From: Corynebacterium yudongzhengii
Lineage (GTDB): Bacteria > Actinomycetota > Actinomycetes > Mycobacteriales > Mycobacteriaceae
Length of the DNA stretch: 64,000 bases
Direction of reading: 5' to 3'
NCBI RefSeq assembly: GCF_003065405.1
Contig: NZ_CP026947.1
Location: 1,798,001-1,862,000 of the forward strand
How positions within the stretch are numbered: position 1 is the first letter of the stretch; every line of letters starts with the position of its first letter. Of this stretch, positions 8,940-23,343 are shown one piece after another. The notes beneath the pieces are model-generated. The model searched no databases. It saw only the letters and a program-made list of their open reading frames with translations, and was not told where the DNA came from. The position numbers were made by a program, and so were the translations under genes.

Positions 8940-9016
8940 CTACAGTCTAAACGGGTAGCCTTATCCTATCAATAGAAAATAGAAATGACGCCACTATAAG
9001 GGTTAGGTACATTTAT

Positions 9017-9280
9017 CTATTCAATCACCATACTCGGCAGTTCAAGATCAATTCCTTGCTGGTAGTTGATTTCTCCTACGCAGTCCGCTGGGTTTGGGGA
9101 CCGTAATGCTGTGAGATGCGGTTTGTTGGTAGCTGTATCACCGGCAAAACGGAAGCAACGGTTTCCAGGTAGTTGGTAAAAGCCATCCGCCCCGGCTGCC
9201 ACGTCCCAGCCTCTGCGCGGCGCACTAGACTCACCAATCCTCAGCAAACCCCGCGTGCGGCGGTACCAGAGTCGCCGCAC
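9017..9280 (-). CDS. Hypothetical protein of 87 residues
   Basis: Open from GTG 9280 to TAG 9017, with codon use unlike random sequence and two cysteines (NRCFRFAG and ADCVGEI). No membrane segment or known motif is recognised. It may be the C-terminal remnant of a longer exported protein, because the region on both sides is debris. There is no convincing ribosome site. Confidence 0.35.
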   Translation of the reverse strand: MRRLWYRRTRGLLRIGESSAPRRGWDVAAGADGFYQLPGNRCFRFAGDTATNKPHLTALRSPNPADCVGEINYQQGIDLELPSMVIE

Positions 9281-9303
9281 GGCACAGATGGCAGTGTGTC
9301 CCG

Positions 9304-9702
9304 CGTACCTATGAGTTCCCCTGGATCCATTGGATCCGGATCACGCCCGTGCGTAAAAACTCGCTCCGCACTATGCGGCGGCATAGTACCCCTGGGGCTG
9401 TCACCGCTCGCAGGATCGCTGCGGTGGGCCTGTTATGAACAAAGGCCTCAGGTAACAATCCTTCCCGCGCACCTATGAATTCCCCGGGTTTCACCCCTTC
9501 CCGATTACGCACGCGCGTAAAAACCAAGGCCTCACGTGACAGTGTGTCTCGTACACCTATAAGTTCTCCGCGATTGTTGATTTGTAATTACGAACGTGCG
9601 TAAAAACCAGAGAGCGACTCCACACCTCCACCAGAGAAATCCCGTACACCTATGCGGTCCCCGCAACCCATAGAATCCGGCTTACACACGCACCTAAAAA
9701 CC
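9304..9702. repeat. Cluster of four interspersed repeats with a hairpin core
   Basis: Four related units of about 58 bp lie at 9304-9360, 9467-9525, 9550-9608 and 9643-9702. Each begins with a CGTACACCTATRAGTTCCCC-like block and ends, after about 25 variable bases, with a near-palindrome like TTACGCACGCGCGTAA followed by AAAACC. Unit-to-unit steps are about 163, 83 and 93 bp. They lie just past the 3' end of the rRNA operon. No protein reading frame explains the conservation. Confidence 0.75.
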
Positions 9703-9812
9703 CCAAACACCCCCACACACAAACAAAAAAGAGTGTGGTGACCCACCCAACCCCCAACAAGAGGTACACAGGCAGACCACCACACACACATTTACTTATC
9801 CATACCACAATT

Positions 9813-9932
9813 GTGGCCGGCGGCAACCTACTCTCCCACACCCTCCCAGGTGCAGTACCATCAGCGCGCACAGACTTAGCTACCGGGTTCGAAATGGGAC
9901 CGGGCGTGACCCTGACGCTATCAACCACCGAC
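9813..9932 (-). rRNA. rrf: 5S ribosomal RNA
   Basis: The reverse complement contains the 5S landmarks CGGTCCCATTTCGAACCCGG, AGCTAAG, GATGGTACTGCA and GGGAGAGTAGG in order over about 118 bases. It lies about 120 bp after the 23S gene in the same orientation. The ends are approximate. Confidence 0.95.
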
Positions 9933-10049
9933 ACAACCACAAGACAACACAAACCCCACACCACAAGGCAGGCGGTGTCATGCCAGACACTGCACAGCAG
10001 ACACAAACAACAACAATCTCACTAGTATTTCTTGCTCACTTAGCGGCGT

Positions 10050-15066
<5,017 letters not shown>

Positions 15067-15410
15067 AAAACAAAAGGCTCGTGAAAAGCCCAAACCTGAC
15101 AAACACACACCACACAACAAAACAGTCACACAGTGTGTGTAAATCCAAAAATTACATGAACAAACACGCATGATCATGCCATCGACGAGACAAACACAAC
15201 CACACGCTAAAAATCCCCACCCACAAAAAGTGAGCAGACACAACATCCATGCGCCAAAAACAAAAAGCCAACCAACCCCCAGGCAACGAGAGCACACCAC
15301 ACACGAAACAAACGCATGCAGCATCACAGTGGTTGACCCCGGCACACACCCCAAAAAAGGGCAAGATGCCACACCACACACAAAGGCGGGGACAACAAAA
15401 ACTATTGGCA

Positions 15411-15434
15411 CACTATCGAGTTCTCACACAACAT
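15411..15434 (-). promoter_or_regulatory. BoxA-type antitermination element in the rRNA leader
   Basis: The minus strand reads GTTGTGTGAGAACTCGATAG in the transcribed leader, about 345 bases before the 16S gene. It matches the spacer copy. Confidence 0.7.
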
Positions 15435-15488
15435 TCGCACACCCCGAACACGAACCCTAACCAGGTCCGGCCGAAAGCGGCTTGAAAG

Positions 15489-15517
15489 AAGCTACACACC
15501 AAACCAACCGAAGTCAA
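15489..15517 (-). promoter_or_regulatory. Probable rRNA operon promoter
   Basis: On the minus strand TTGACT (15512-15517) and TAGCTT (15489-15494) are separated by exactly 17 bases. It lies about 420 bases before the 16S gene and just before the BoxA element. Further promoters may lie upstream; none is obvious. Confidence 0.6.
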
Positions 15518-15671
15518 GCCCGGCGTATGAAATTCTTCCCTGTCACCGCCTCGTAACCTCCCGGCTACCTCCTCGCGGCGACTCGATCAACTATAGGATG
15601 CGCTCGCGTCGATAAGCAAATCGCCACCTGTAAAGAAACATATCTCCAGCTCAACGCCTATAAATCGCGAA

Positions 15672-16427
15672 CTAGTGGTAGCAGGCCAACAGCCCGTCAG
15701 GACCATCAATCACCTTTACTCCGGTGTTGAAGATGTCGGTGAGGAGATCGTCTTTCATGATCTCCTGCGGGGAGCCGAACGCGACCATCTGGCCGTCCTT
15801 GACCGCGCAGATGTAGTCGGCGTAGCGCGCGGCGAAGTTGATGTCGTGCAGTACCACGATGATGGTGCGGCCGAACTCGCGCGCGGCGTCCTGCAAATGG
15901 CGCATCATCTGTACCGAGTGGGCGATGTCGAGGTTGTTCAGCGGCTCGTCGAGAAGCACGTAGTCAGTCTCTTGGCACAGGACCATCGCCACATACGCGC
16001 GCTGACGCTGACCACCAGAGAGCTGATCCAGGTAGCGGTTTTCCAGCTCGGTGAGGTGAAGGAAGTCGATGTAGCGGGAGATGATCTTTTCGTCTTCCTT
16101 GCTCAGCCGCCCCTTGGAGTACGGGAAGCGGCCGAAGCCGACCAGCTGGCGCACGGTCAGCTTGGTAATGAAGTGGTTCTCCTGGCGCAGGATCGAGATG
16201 ATCTTCGCCAGGTCCTTGGACTTGGTCTTCGAGATGTCGTACTGGGCGACGGTGATGTCGCCGGAGTCCATGCTCAGCAGGCGTCCGATCATCGTGAGCA
16301 GCGTCGACTTGCCGGCGCCGTTCGGGCCGACCAGTGCAGTGATGCCACCGGCCGGGATCTCCAGGTTGACGGGGCCGATCGCCACCTCACTGCTGTATTC
16401 CTTGCAGACGTTGGTTAGCGTAATCAC
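15672..16427 (-). CDS. Siderophore ABC importer, ATP-binding protein (YclP/CeuD type)
   Basis: A 251-residue ATPase energising iron-siderophore uptake at the cytoplasmic membrane. Walker A is GPNGAGKST, the signature is LSGGQRQR, Walker B is YVLLDEP, and the switch His is in LHDINFA. The FGRFPYSKGRLSKED segment and overall pattern are like the YclP/CeuD branch (petrobactin or catechol-type uptake). Its start overlaps the end of the upstream permease gene by four bases, so it is the last gene of a four-gene operon. The exact siderophore cannot be told from sequence. Confidence 0.92.
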   Translation of the reverse strand: MITLTNVCKEYSSEVAIGPVNLEIPAGGITALVGPNGAGKSTLLTMIGRLLSMDSGDITVAQYDISKTKSKDLAKIISILRQENHFITKLTVRQLVGFGRFPYSKGRLSKEDEKIISRYIDFLHLTELENRYLDQLSGGQRQRAYVAMVLCQETDYVLLDEPLNNLDIAHSVQMMRHLQDAAREFGRTIIVVLHDINFAARYADYICAVKDGQMVAFGSPQEIMKDDLLTDIFNTGVKVIDGPDGLLACYH

Positions 16428-17584
16428 AGGCGTCCCTTTCTCAGGATGACGAACAAGAAGACGGTTCCGCCGACCAGCTCGATGATGATCGAGACCACGC
16501 CCTGGGCGTAGAAGATGTGGTTCATCACGAAGTAGGAGCCGGCGAGTACCAAAAAGGCGGTGACCGCGGCCATCGGGAAGAGATAGCGGTGGTCGTAGGT
16601 GTCGGCGAACTGGTAGGCCAGCGTGGCCACCAAGAAGCCCAGGAAGGTCATGGGGCCGACCAGCGCGGTGGACACCGCCATGAGCACGCTGATGAGAATG
16701 AGCGTGCTGATCGAGTGAAACCGGTAGTTTAAGCCCAGGTTGGTCGCGGTCGCCCGGCCCAGGCTGAGCAGGTTGAGCCGACGCGAGTTGAGATACAGCA
16801 GCGCGGTCGCGCCGACAACCAGCGGAATCGCGATCGGGTAGTAATCGGAATCGGCGTTGTTGACCGAGCCGAACAGGCGGGCGGTGAGCACGTCGAACTC
16901 ACTCGGGGTGAGCATGCGCTGCATGAACGTCGAGACCGAGCCCAGCCCGCCGCCGATGATGATGCCCACCAGCAGCATCGCGTGCATGTTGGCGTGTCGG
17001 CCGGTGAGCAGCCAGGAGTAGAGCACCAGGGACATGCCGACCATGAGAATGACTTGGCCGATGAAGGTAACCGTGGTGCGGGCCTCGATGATGCCGGCGA
17101 CGCCGAAGAAGTACACCGTCGAGGTGTGAATCACCATGTAGAGCGATTCGAAGCCCATGATCGACGGGGTGATGATGCGGTTGTTGGTCACCGTGTGGAA
17201 GGCGACGGTCGCCACCGCCTGGCACACGGCGACGATGAGCATCGCCAGCACGGAGTTGAAGCGCCGTTCCGCGATGAGCCAGAACTGCTCGGTGCCATAA
17301 GGCATCGGGTTGTCGTAGGCGAGCAGGCCGAAACCAGCGGCTCCGCCGACTATGATCATGGCGATCAGGATGATCCAGTACTTCCGGGCGGCCTGCGGGT
17401 TCTGGAAGGCGCCGGCGCTGCGGTGCTCGGGAGCGGGGGCGGTGGCACGGTCGGGCCACTCGGATTCTTCCCTCTCGGCGAGAGCGGCGTCGTCGGTCTG
17501 GGGCTGGACGTAGTTTTCGATGCCGGTCGCGGTGGTTTCGCTGACCATGTCATCGACGTATTTGCGGCTGACGGGTTTATCCAC
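16424..17584 (-). CDS. Siderophore ABC importer, FecCD-family permease
   Basis: A permease of 386 residues with about nine membrane segments from residue 70 on (for example YWIILIAMIIVGGAAGFGLL) and the FecCD-type GPMTFLGFLVATLAYQ region that contacts the ATPase. The first 65 residues form a polar, acidic extension that is longer than usual. An internal start is possible, but none has an obvious ribosome site. It overlaps the neighbouring permease gene by eight bases and the ATPase gene by four. Confidence 0.9.
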   Translation of the reverse strand: MDKPVSRKYVDDMVSETTATGIENYVQPQTDDAALAEREESEWPDRATAPAPEHRSAGAFQNPQAARKYWIILIAMIIVGGAAGFGLLAYDNPMPYGTEQFWLIAERRFNSVLAMLIVAVCQAVATVAFHTVTNNRIITPSIMGFESLYMVIHTSTVYFFGVAGIIEARTTVTFIGQVILMVGMSLVLYSWLLTGRHANMHAMLLVGIIIGGGLGSVSTFMQRMLTPSEFDVLTARLFGSVNNADSDYYPIAIPLVVGATALLYLNSRRLNLLSLGRATATNLGLNYRFHSISTLILISVLMAVSTALVGPMTFLGFLVATLAYQFADTYDHRYLFPMAAVTAFLVLAGSYFVMNHIFYAQGVVSIIIELVGGTVFLFVILRKGRL

Positions 17585-18572
17585 GGCGGGCCTGCCTCAC
17601 GATCAGAGCGACGAAGACCACGGCACCGACGATGCCCAGGATGACGGAGACCGGCATCTCGAAGGGGGCGATCACCAGGCGTCCGAGCAGGTCACAGATG
17701 ACGACGATGCCGATACCCACCAGGCATACCCAGGGCAGGTTCGAGCGGAGGTCGTCGCCACGGATCATCGAGACGATGTTCGGCACGATGAGACCCAAAA
17801 ACGGCAGGGTGCCGACGACGACCGTCACGATGCCCGTCGCCACCGCGATCAATCCGGTGCCGATGAGGACGATGAGCGAGTAGTTCACGCCCACGTTGGT
17901 GGCGATGTCTTCGCCCAAGCCGGCGACGGTGAGCCGGTCGGCGAAGAAGAACACGGCCACGACCACGAGCAACACTGCCCAGAGCACTTCGTACTGGCCG
18001 CGGATGATGTCGGTAAACGATCCGGCGAACCAGACGCCGAGCTGCTGCAGCATGTCGGCCTGCAGGGCGAAGAATGTCGACACCGAGCTGACCACCGCAC
18101 CGAGCATGATGCCGATGATCGGCACGATGAGCGACGAGCGCAGAGAGACTCGGCGCAGGAAGAGGAAGAAGATCATCGTGCCGATGAACGCGAACACGAC
18201 CGCGCCGACCATGCGCTGCAGGATGGTCGCCGCCGGCACGAAGTACATGACGAACAGCAGGCCTAGGCCGGCCCACTCGGTCGTGCCGGTGGTGGTCGGT
18301 TCGACGAAGCGGTTCTGGGTGAGCATCTGCATGACCAGTCCCGACATCGCCATGGCCGCGCCCGCGAGCACGAGTGCTACGGAGCGGGGAACGCGGGTGG
18401 TGAAGAACATCTCCCGGCCGTCGGGTTGGCTGAGGTCATACTGTCCGAGGAGAAGTGAGATGACGAGCAGCACCAGCACGATGGCTAGTGCCAGCACGAA
18501 TTTCCAGTCCAGAAGCGAGCCCCTCGTGCGGCCGGGCCGGTTGTCCGGCACGGTGGCTGCGGCTGTTGTCAT
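17577..18572 (-). CDS. Siderophore ABC importer, FecCD-family permease
   Basis: The second permease partner, 331 residues from ATG 18572 (MTTAAATVPDNRP). A longer frame to GTG 18641 exists but starts with unlikely residues. Membrane segments begin at FVLALAIVLVLLVISLLLG. The FecCD signature around VVVGTLPFLGLIVPNIVSM is present. With the other permease it should form the heterodimeric channel. It is separated by 113 bp from the binding-protein gene. Confidence 0.9.
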   Translation of the reverse strand: MTTAAATVPDNRPGRTRGSLLDWKFVLALAIVLVLLVISLLLGQYDLSQPDGREMFFTTRVPRSVALVLAGAAMAMSGLVMQMLTQNRFVEPTTTGTTEWAGLGLLFVMYFVPAATILQRMVGAVVFAFIGTMIFFLFLRRVSLRSSLIVPIIGIMLGAVVSSVSTFFALQADMLQQLGVWFAGSFTDIIRGQYEVLWAVLLVVVAVFFFADRLTVAGLGEDIATNVGVNYSLIVLIGTGLIAVATGIVTVVVGTLPFLGLIVPNIVSMIRGDDLRSNLPWVCLVGIGIVVICDLLGRLVIAPFEMPVSVILGIVGAVVFVALIVRQARRG

Positions 18573-18685
18573 GTGTTCGACATCCCACTCGTCGCGTTGG
18601 TTTGTGACGTATTTACTGCAGAACTCACAGTATCGCCCCACGTCTCAAGGACGTGAGGCGACCCTATGTTAAGTACCCCTAAGGG

Positions 18686-19732
18686 CTACTGTGCCTGCTC
18701 CATCTGCTCGGCGATGCCGTTGAGGATCTCGGTGTAAGTGATGATCGACTCGTTGGTGTAGGTGTCCTCCGGGGCGTAGTAGACCTGGTCCTCGGAGATC
18801 GCGGTGGTGTTCTGCAGCGCCTCGCTCTCGCCGATCACGGTCTGGGCGCCGACGAAGCCTTCCTCGTTGCGGGAGTTGGTGCCCGCGTCGCGGTCAAGGA
18901 CGAGGACCCAGTCCGGGTTGGACTGAGCGATGGCCTCGACGGAGATGTCATCGCCCTGGTGGTCGTCAGAGGCGTTTTCAACCTCGAGGGCCGGGTTCAG
19001 CTCGAGCAGGTCGAAGATCGGCCCGAAGGTGCGGCCGAGGCCCGGGGCGATGTAGCCGATAGTGCCGCCGGAGACGTTGACGGCCATGACGGTGTCTTCG
19101 CCGTTGTAGGCCTCGCGGGCGCGCTCGATAGCGGCGTCAAAGTCCTCGATCAGCTGCTGGGCTTCCTCCTCGTGGCCGAAGGCCTTGCCGAGGGCCTCGG
19201 TGTGGCGGCGCAGCTCCTCGTCGAGCGGCTCACCGTCGCGCGGCTCGAACTCGATGATGGTGGCATCGGGGTTGAGCTCGCTGATCTCGTCGTAGTACTG
19301 GGTGAAGCGCTGGCCGTTGACGATGAGGTCCGGCTGGACGGCGGTCAGTGCCTCGAGGTCCGGCTCGCGGTGGTTTCCGATGTCGACGATGTCTTCGCTG
19401 GTCTTGTAGTCCTCGACCGTGAAGGGCACGAGCGGCTGCGGGGCGGCGGCGAGTTCGATGCCCCACTCGGAGAGCACCTCGAAGGCGCGGTTGTCGGTGG
19501 CGACGACGGTCTCCGGGTTGGCCGGGACCTCCTTGGTGCCGTGGTTGTCTTCGAGGGTGATGGTCTCACCGTCGGAGGCGGCGGAAGCCTCGGTGCTGCC
19601 GGAATCCGAGCCGTTCTCGGCGGAGTTGGCAGTATCGTTGGGCTGCTCCTCAAAATCTTCGCCGGTGGCGCAGGCGCTGAGGGCGAGCGCGGAGGCCGCG
19701 AGGACTGCCACGGCGGTGTGTCGAATCTTCAC
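18686..19732 (-). CDS. Siderophore-binding lipoprotein
   Basis: The substrate-binding component, 348 residues. A lipoprotein signal peptide ends in the lipobox LSAC at residue 22, followed by an acidic, Ser/Asp-rich linker and a periplasmic-binding-protein fold of the TroA/FepB type. PETVVATDNRAFEVLSEWGI and the PDLIVNGQRF stretch are typical. It is the first gene of the operon and has a DtxR-like site 24 bp before its start, so iron repression is likely. Confidence 0.92.
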   Translation of the reverse strand: MKIRHTAVAVLAASALALSACATGEDFEEQPNDTANSAENGSDSGSTEASAASDGETITLEDNHGTKEVPANPETVVATDNRAFEVLSEWGIELAAAPQPLVPFTVEDYKTSEDIVDIGNHREPDLEALTAVQPDLIVNGQRFTQYYDEISELNPDATIIEFEPRDGEPLDEELRRHTEALGKAFGHEEEAQQLIEDFDAAIERAREAYNGEDTVMAVNVSGGTIGYIAPGLGRTFGPIFDLLELNPALEVENASDDHQGDDISVEAIAQSNPDWVLVLDRDAGTNSRNEEGFVGAQTVIGESEALQNTTAISEDQVYYAPEDTYTNESIITYTEILNGIAEQMEQAQ

Positions 19733-19755
19733 GTTCGAATCCCTTTCCTTCTAGA

Positions 19756-19774
19756 TTAGCTTAGCCGAGCCTTA
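19756..19774. promoter_or_regulatory. DtxR-type iron box
   Basis: TTAGCTTAGCCGAGCCTTA matches the corynebacterial DtxR consensus TTAGGTTAGSCTAACCTAA at about 15 of 19 positions. It sits directly before the siderophore-binding lipoprotein gene, where an iron-responsive operator is expected. Confidence 0.75.
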
Positions 19775-19880
19775 CTTTGGGCACGCTAAGGCAAAATCGT
19801 AGCTTGCCACACAGTTCCCTTACAACCCCATGTGAGATATCACTTTCAACTATTTACCCCCGCCGCTGGTCCAGACATGC

Positions 19881-19913
19881 AAAAAGCCCGCCTATCCTGC
19901 ACGGATAGCGGGC
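19881..19913 (-). terminator. Intrinsic terminator after the DoxX-like gene
   Basis: On the minus strand a GC-rich stem (GCCCGCTATCC paired with GGATAGGCGGGC, one bulge) is followed by TTTTT. It lies 30 bp past the DoxX-like stop codon. Confidence 0.8.
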
Positions 19914-19944
19914 CTTGCTCCTCCCCTAGCGGGGGCAGAACACT

Positions 19945-20406
19945 CTAGGAGTTCTTCTTCGCCTTCTTCGCCTTCTTGGCCTTCTTGTTCTTCTTCTTGC
20001 CGCCGAACAGGCCGCCAACGAGCAGACCCAAGCCGATGGCCAGCAGGAAGGAGTCCTTCGCCAGGGACAGGCCCTGCTCGGACGGGCGGATGCCGTCCTC
20101 TTCGGTGTTGTCGTCATCAGCGAAGTAGAGCGACAGCAGGCCGACGGAGAACGCGGTCAGGCCGGCGCCGGCCGCGGCGTTCGGGACGAACGGCGCGAGC
20201 AGGGCGCCACCCAGGGCGGTCTCGGACCAGCCGAGGACGGTGCCGAACTGGTCGCTCGGGATCTCCTTGACGGCCGGAACGCCGGTGGCGGCGAAGTCCT
20301 GGATTCCCTTGGAGGCATCGGCCGGCATGCCGATCTTGCCGATGCCGGAGTTGAGGATAAAGGCACCCGGAATGACCCGGAGTGCGGCGCTGGTCAGAAA
20401 GTTCAT
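19945..20406 (-). CDS. DoxX-like membrane protein with lysine-rich tail
   Basis: A small membrane protein of 153 residues. NFLTSAALRVIPGAFILNSGIGK resembles the DoxX/DUF4267-type first helix with the conserved FxxxGxxK pattern. Further hydrophobic segments lie near residues 60-95 and 118-132. The C-terminus is a run of KKNKKAKKAKKAKK repeats, which may bind membrane or nucleic acid. The function of such proteins in corynebacteria is unknown. It is monocistronic with its own terminator. Confidence 0.7.
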   Translation of the reverse strand: MNFLTSAALRVIPGAFILNSGIGKIGMPADASKGIQDFAATGVPAVKEIPSDQFGTVLGWSETALGGALLAPFVPNAAAGAGLTAFSVGLLSLYFADDDNTEEDGIRPSEQGLSLAKDSFLLAIGLGLLVGGLFGGKKKNKKAKKAKKAKKNS

Positions 20407-20475
20407 GAATGCTCCTCAGATTTAGGTGACGTGTCTACGATTCCAGTCTAACCGACCGACACACATCCTACGCAA

Positions 20476-21222
20476 CTAATGCATTCGCAGCTGCCACGCC
20501 GGCTGTTCGAGATCCACTACCCACGGACGCTTCTCGACGCCCACCTGCATCTCGGCACGCCACCCCACGGACGCGCCCTCTTCTAAGTCAACACCCTTGA
20601 TGACGTAGGCGGCGACGTCGCTAAGCACCACATAAGCCTCAGCGACCTCGACGTCCGCGTCCACCAGTTGCACCTCCGGGTGCCCGAAAGCCGCCAGTCC
20701 GTAGGTGTAGGCGGTGATGCCGTGATCACCCGACCAGACCCACGCCGGTGCCCAGAGATCGATCGGCGCGCTGTGCTCATCGGCCAGTTCGCGCCGCAGC
20801 GCCGCCGGCCCGAAGGTGGTGCCGTCGATGGCATAGCCGACCACCTCCTCCAGCCCGGACAACGCCTTTAAGGCCCGGGCATGCAATTGGTGCAGGTGCC
20901 GACGCACCTTCCGCGTCCCTTCCGCCTCGAAGTTCACCGCCACCACGACCAGGTGCGCCGCGTGGTTGCCGAGGGCGGGGATCTCGTCTTCCTCGGTAAA
21001 AAGCGGGTGGATGTTATTCATCACATCCTCGCCGGTCAGTGCGCGCGGCACGGCGGTGACGAAGAGCGTGCCGTCGTCGGTATCCACGGTCACCGTATCG
21101 CCGCCGAGGCCTTCAGTCTCCCGCGCCGGCAGGTCGGCGGCGCGCAGGCGGCGCTCAATCTCCGAGGTCTTTAACCTCGCGGAGAGCAATACCATGCCTA
21201 AAGCTTTATGTTGTCTCGTCAT
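20476..21222 (-). CDS. DUF4261-like conserved protein
   Basis: A soluble protein of 248 residues from ATG 21222 (MTRQHKALGM), with no membrane segment or signal peptide. The order of features (GMVLLSARLKTSEIERRL, then AHLVVVAVN, then DLWAPAWVWSGDHGITAYTYGLAAFGHPEVQ) resembles the DUF4261 family, whose role is unknown. It diverges from hyuA across 77 bp. I base the family call on overall pattern only. Confidence 0.55.
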   Translation of the reverse strand: MTRQHKALGMVLLSARLKTSEIERRLRAADLPARETEGLGGDTVTVDTDDGTLFVTAVPRALTGEDVMNNIHPLFTEEDEIPALGNHAAHLVVVAVNFEAEGTRKVRRHLHQLHARALKALSGLEEVVGYAIDGTTFGPAALRRELADEHSAPIDLWAPAWVWSGDHGITAYTYGLAAFGHPEVQLVDADVEVAEAYVVLSDVAAYVIKGVDLEEGASVGWRAEMQVGVEKRPWVVDLEQPAWQLRMH

Positions 21223-21299
21223 TCCGCCAGAATAACTCCTTGAAAGATGTAATACTGAGCACACGTGACGCCAACCTTTTGCTAGGACTGATGTGCCCA

Positions 21300-23339
21300 A
21301 TGCGTATAGAGAGTGACTTTCGAGAGTACGGCGGATTACAGATCGCCGTCGATACCGGCGGAACCTTCACCGACGTCGCCGTGCGCCGCCCCGACGGCAC
21401 GATGTCGGTGTGGAAGGTGCCCTCCACCCCTAACGCTCCGGATGAAGCGGTGATCAATGGTGTGGCCGAGGCCGTCGAGCGCGAGGAAGCCACCCCGTCC
21501 GAGATCACTCGCCTGGTGCATGGCACGACCGTCGCGACGAACACCGTGCTCACCCGCGACGGCGCCCGCGTGGGCCTTTTGACCACCCGCGGCTTCCGCG
21601 ACATCCTCGCCATCGCCGGTCAGGACCGCCCGAACCTCTACGACGCCCACGAGCACCGGGTCGAGCCGCTGATCGCTGCGGCCGACATCGTGGAGATCGA
21701 CGAGCGTATCGACGCCGACGGCGAGACCATCACCGCCCTTTCCGACGAAGCCTTGGACGAGGCGGCCGTGGCCGTCGAGAAGCTGAACCTCGACGTGCTG
21801 GTCGTCTCCTTCCTCAACGCCTATGCCAACCCCGCGCACGAGCGCCGCGCGGCGGAGTATCTCGCCGAACGAAACGCCGCGCCGAGCGTGGTCGCCGCCA
21901 CGAGTATTACCGCGGAAATGCGGGAGTATGACCGGACCTCGACGGCCGCGATCAACGCGTATGTCAGCCCGCAGGTCTCGTCGTATATGACGCGGCTGAT
22001 CGCGGGGTTGAAGGATTTGGGGGTCGACACAAATATGCGGGTCATGCAGTCCAACGGCGGGCTGCTCGCCCCGCAGATCGCCGCCGAGCACTCCGCGCGC
22101 ACCGTGGTATCCGGCCTGGCCGGCGGGGTGGTCGGCGCGGCGAATTGGTCGCGGCAGCTAGGCCTCGGCCAGGTGGTCAGCTTCGATATCGGCGGCACCT
22201 CCACCGACATCGCCCTGATTCGCGACAGCGAGCCGGACGAGACCACCGCCACCACCATCGGCTCACTGCCGCTACGCCTGCCGAGCGTCGACGTGCACAC
22301 CATCGGCGCCGGCGGCGGCTCGATCGCCTGGCTGGATTCGGGCGGGAGCCTGCGCGTCGGCCCGCACAGCGCGGGCGCGGTCCCCGGCCCGATCGCCTAT
22401 CAGCGCGGCGGTAACAACCTCACGGTGACCGACGCGCACGTGGTCTTAGGGCACCTGTCCGGCAGCCTGCTCGGCGGGCGTTTCGAGCTCGACCACGAGG
22501 CGGCCTATGCCAAGATGCAAGAATTGGGCGATGAGCTGGGTTTGAGCCCGGAGGACTGCGCCGAGGGCATCATCCAGGTCATCACGGCGACGATGGGCCG
22601 CGGGATCCGCAAGGTCAGCGTCGAGCGCGGCATCGACGTGCGCGCCTGCGAGCTCATGGCCTTCGGCGGCGCCGGCCCGCTGCACGGTGCCGATCTCATC
22701 CACGAGCTGGGCATGAACTCCGCCGTGATCCCGCCGGCGCCGGGGATCGCGTCGGCCGTCGGCATGCTGGATGCGCCGGTGCGCCTCGACTTCGCCGCCC
22801 CGACCCAGGTGCTCGACGCGGCCGGCTTCGAGCGGTTGGGGGCGGAGTTCGATTCGCTTGTCGACGACGCCCGCACCGCCTTAGGAACCGATGAGTTCGA
22901 GCGCAGCTTTCTGGCGGATTGCCGCTACGTCGGCCAGAGCTACGAGCTGACGATCCCGCTCGCCGAGAACTGGCAGCGCCAGCGCGCCGCCTTCGATGAC
23001 GCCCACGAGCAGCGCTACGGCTTCGGCGATGAGGACGCTTCCATGGAGATCATCACCGTGAGGCTTTCTGCCACCATCGCCCAGCCGCCGGCGGCGACCG
23101 AGAAGCTGCGCGAGGTCTCCGCGGGCGACATCACCCCCATCGATCACCGCGAGGTCTATATCAGCGGGAAGTGGCAGACCGTCCCGATCTTCGAGCGCCG
23201 CGACATCCCCACCGAACACGTTTTATATGGCCCGGCGATTATCAACCAGTTCGACTCCACCACCTATATCCGTCCTGACCAGCAGTGCCGATGCGACGAG
23301 TTCGGCTTTTTGCATCTCACCCGCACCGAGGAGGCGTAG
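21300..23339 (+). CDS. hyuA: Hydantoinase/oxoprolinase subunit A (HyuA)
   Basis: A 679-residue HyuA-family protein of the ATP-dependent hydantoinase/5-oxoprolinase group. It has the actin-like N-terminal phosphate loop QIAVDTGGTFTDVAV, a VHGTTVATNTVLTR block, the second phosphate loop VVSFDIGGTSTDIAL, and GAGGGSIAWLD. The A subunit binds ATP and phosphorylates the ring substrate, while the B subunit helps open it. ATG 21300 is chosen because the conserved domain begins about 15 residues later. It is the first gene of a tightly packed five-gene operon with hyuB and dctPQM. The actual substrate (a hydantoin, 5-oxoproline or a related lactam) is not set by sequence. Confidence 0.92.
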   Translation: MRIESDFREYGGLQIAVDTGGTFTDVAVRRPDGTMSVWKVPSTPNAPDEAVINGVAEAVEREEATPSEITRLVHGTTVATNTVLTRDGARVGLLTTRGFRDILAIAGQDRPNLYDAHEHRVEPLIAAADIVEIDERIDADGETITALSDEALDEAAVAVEKLNLDVLVVSFLNAYANPAHERRAAEYLAERNAAPSVVAATSITAEMREYDRTSTAAINAYVSPQVSSYMTRLIAGLKDLGVDTNMRVMQSNGGLLAPQIAAEHSARTVVSGLAGGVVGAANWSRQLGLGQVVSFDIGGTSTDIALIRDSEPDETTATTIGSLPLRLPSVDVHTIGAGGGSIAWLDSGGSLRVGPHSAGAVPGPIAYQRGGNNLTVTDAHVVLGHLSGSLLGGRFELDHEAAYAKMQELGDELGLSPEDCAEGIIQVITATMGRGIRKVSVERGIDVRACELMAFGGAGPLHGADLIHELGMNSAVIPPAPGIASAVGMLDAPVRLDFAAPTQVLDAAGFERLGAEFDSLVDDARTALGTDEFERSFLADCRYVGQSYELTIPLAENWQRQRAAFDDAHEQRYGFGDEDASMEIITVRLSATIAQPPAATEKLREVSAGDITPIDHREVYISGKWQTVPIFERRDIPTEHVLYGPAIINQFDSTTYIRPDQQCRCDEFGFLHLTRTEEA

Positions 23340-23343
23340 AGAC

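Noticed and set aside
9720..9812. Intrinsic terminator after 5S
   Set aside because: There is a short T run on the minus strand near 9727-9732, but I could not pair a convincing stem directly before it.
16400..17650. Plus-strand frames of 200-250 codons opposite the siderophore genes
   Set aside because: They are antisense shadows of membrane-protein genes with clear family motifs on the minus strand.
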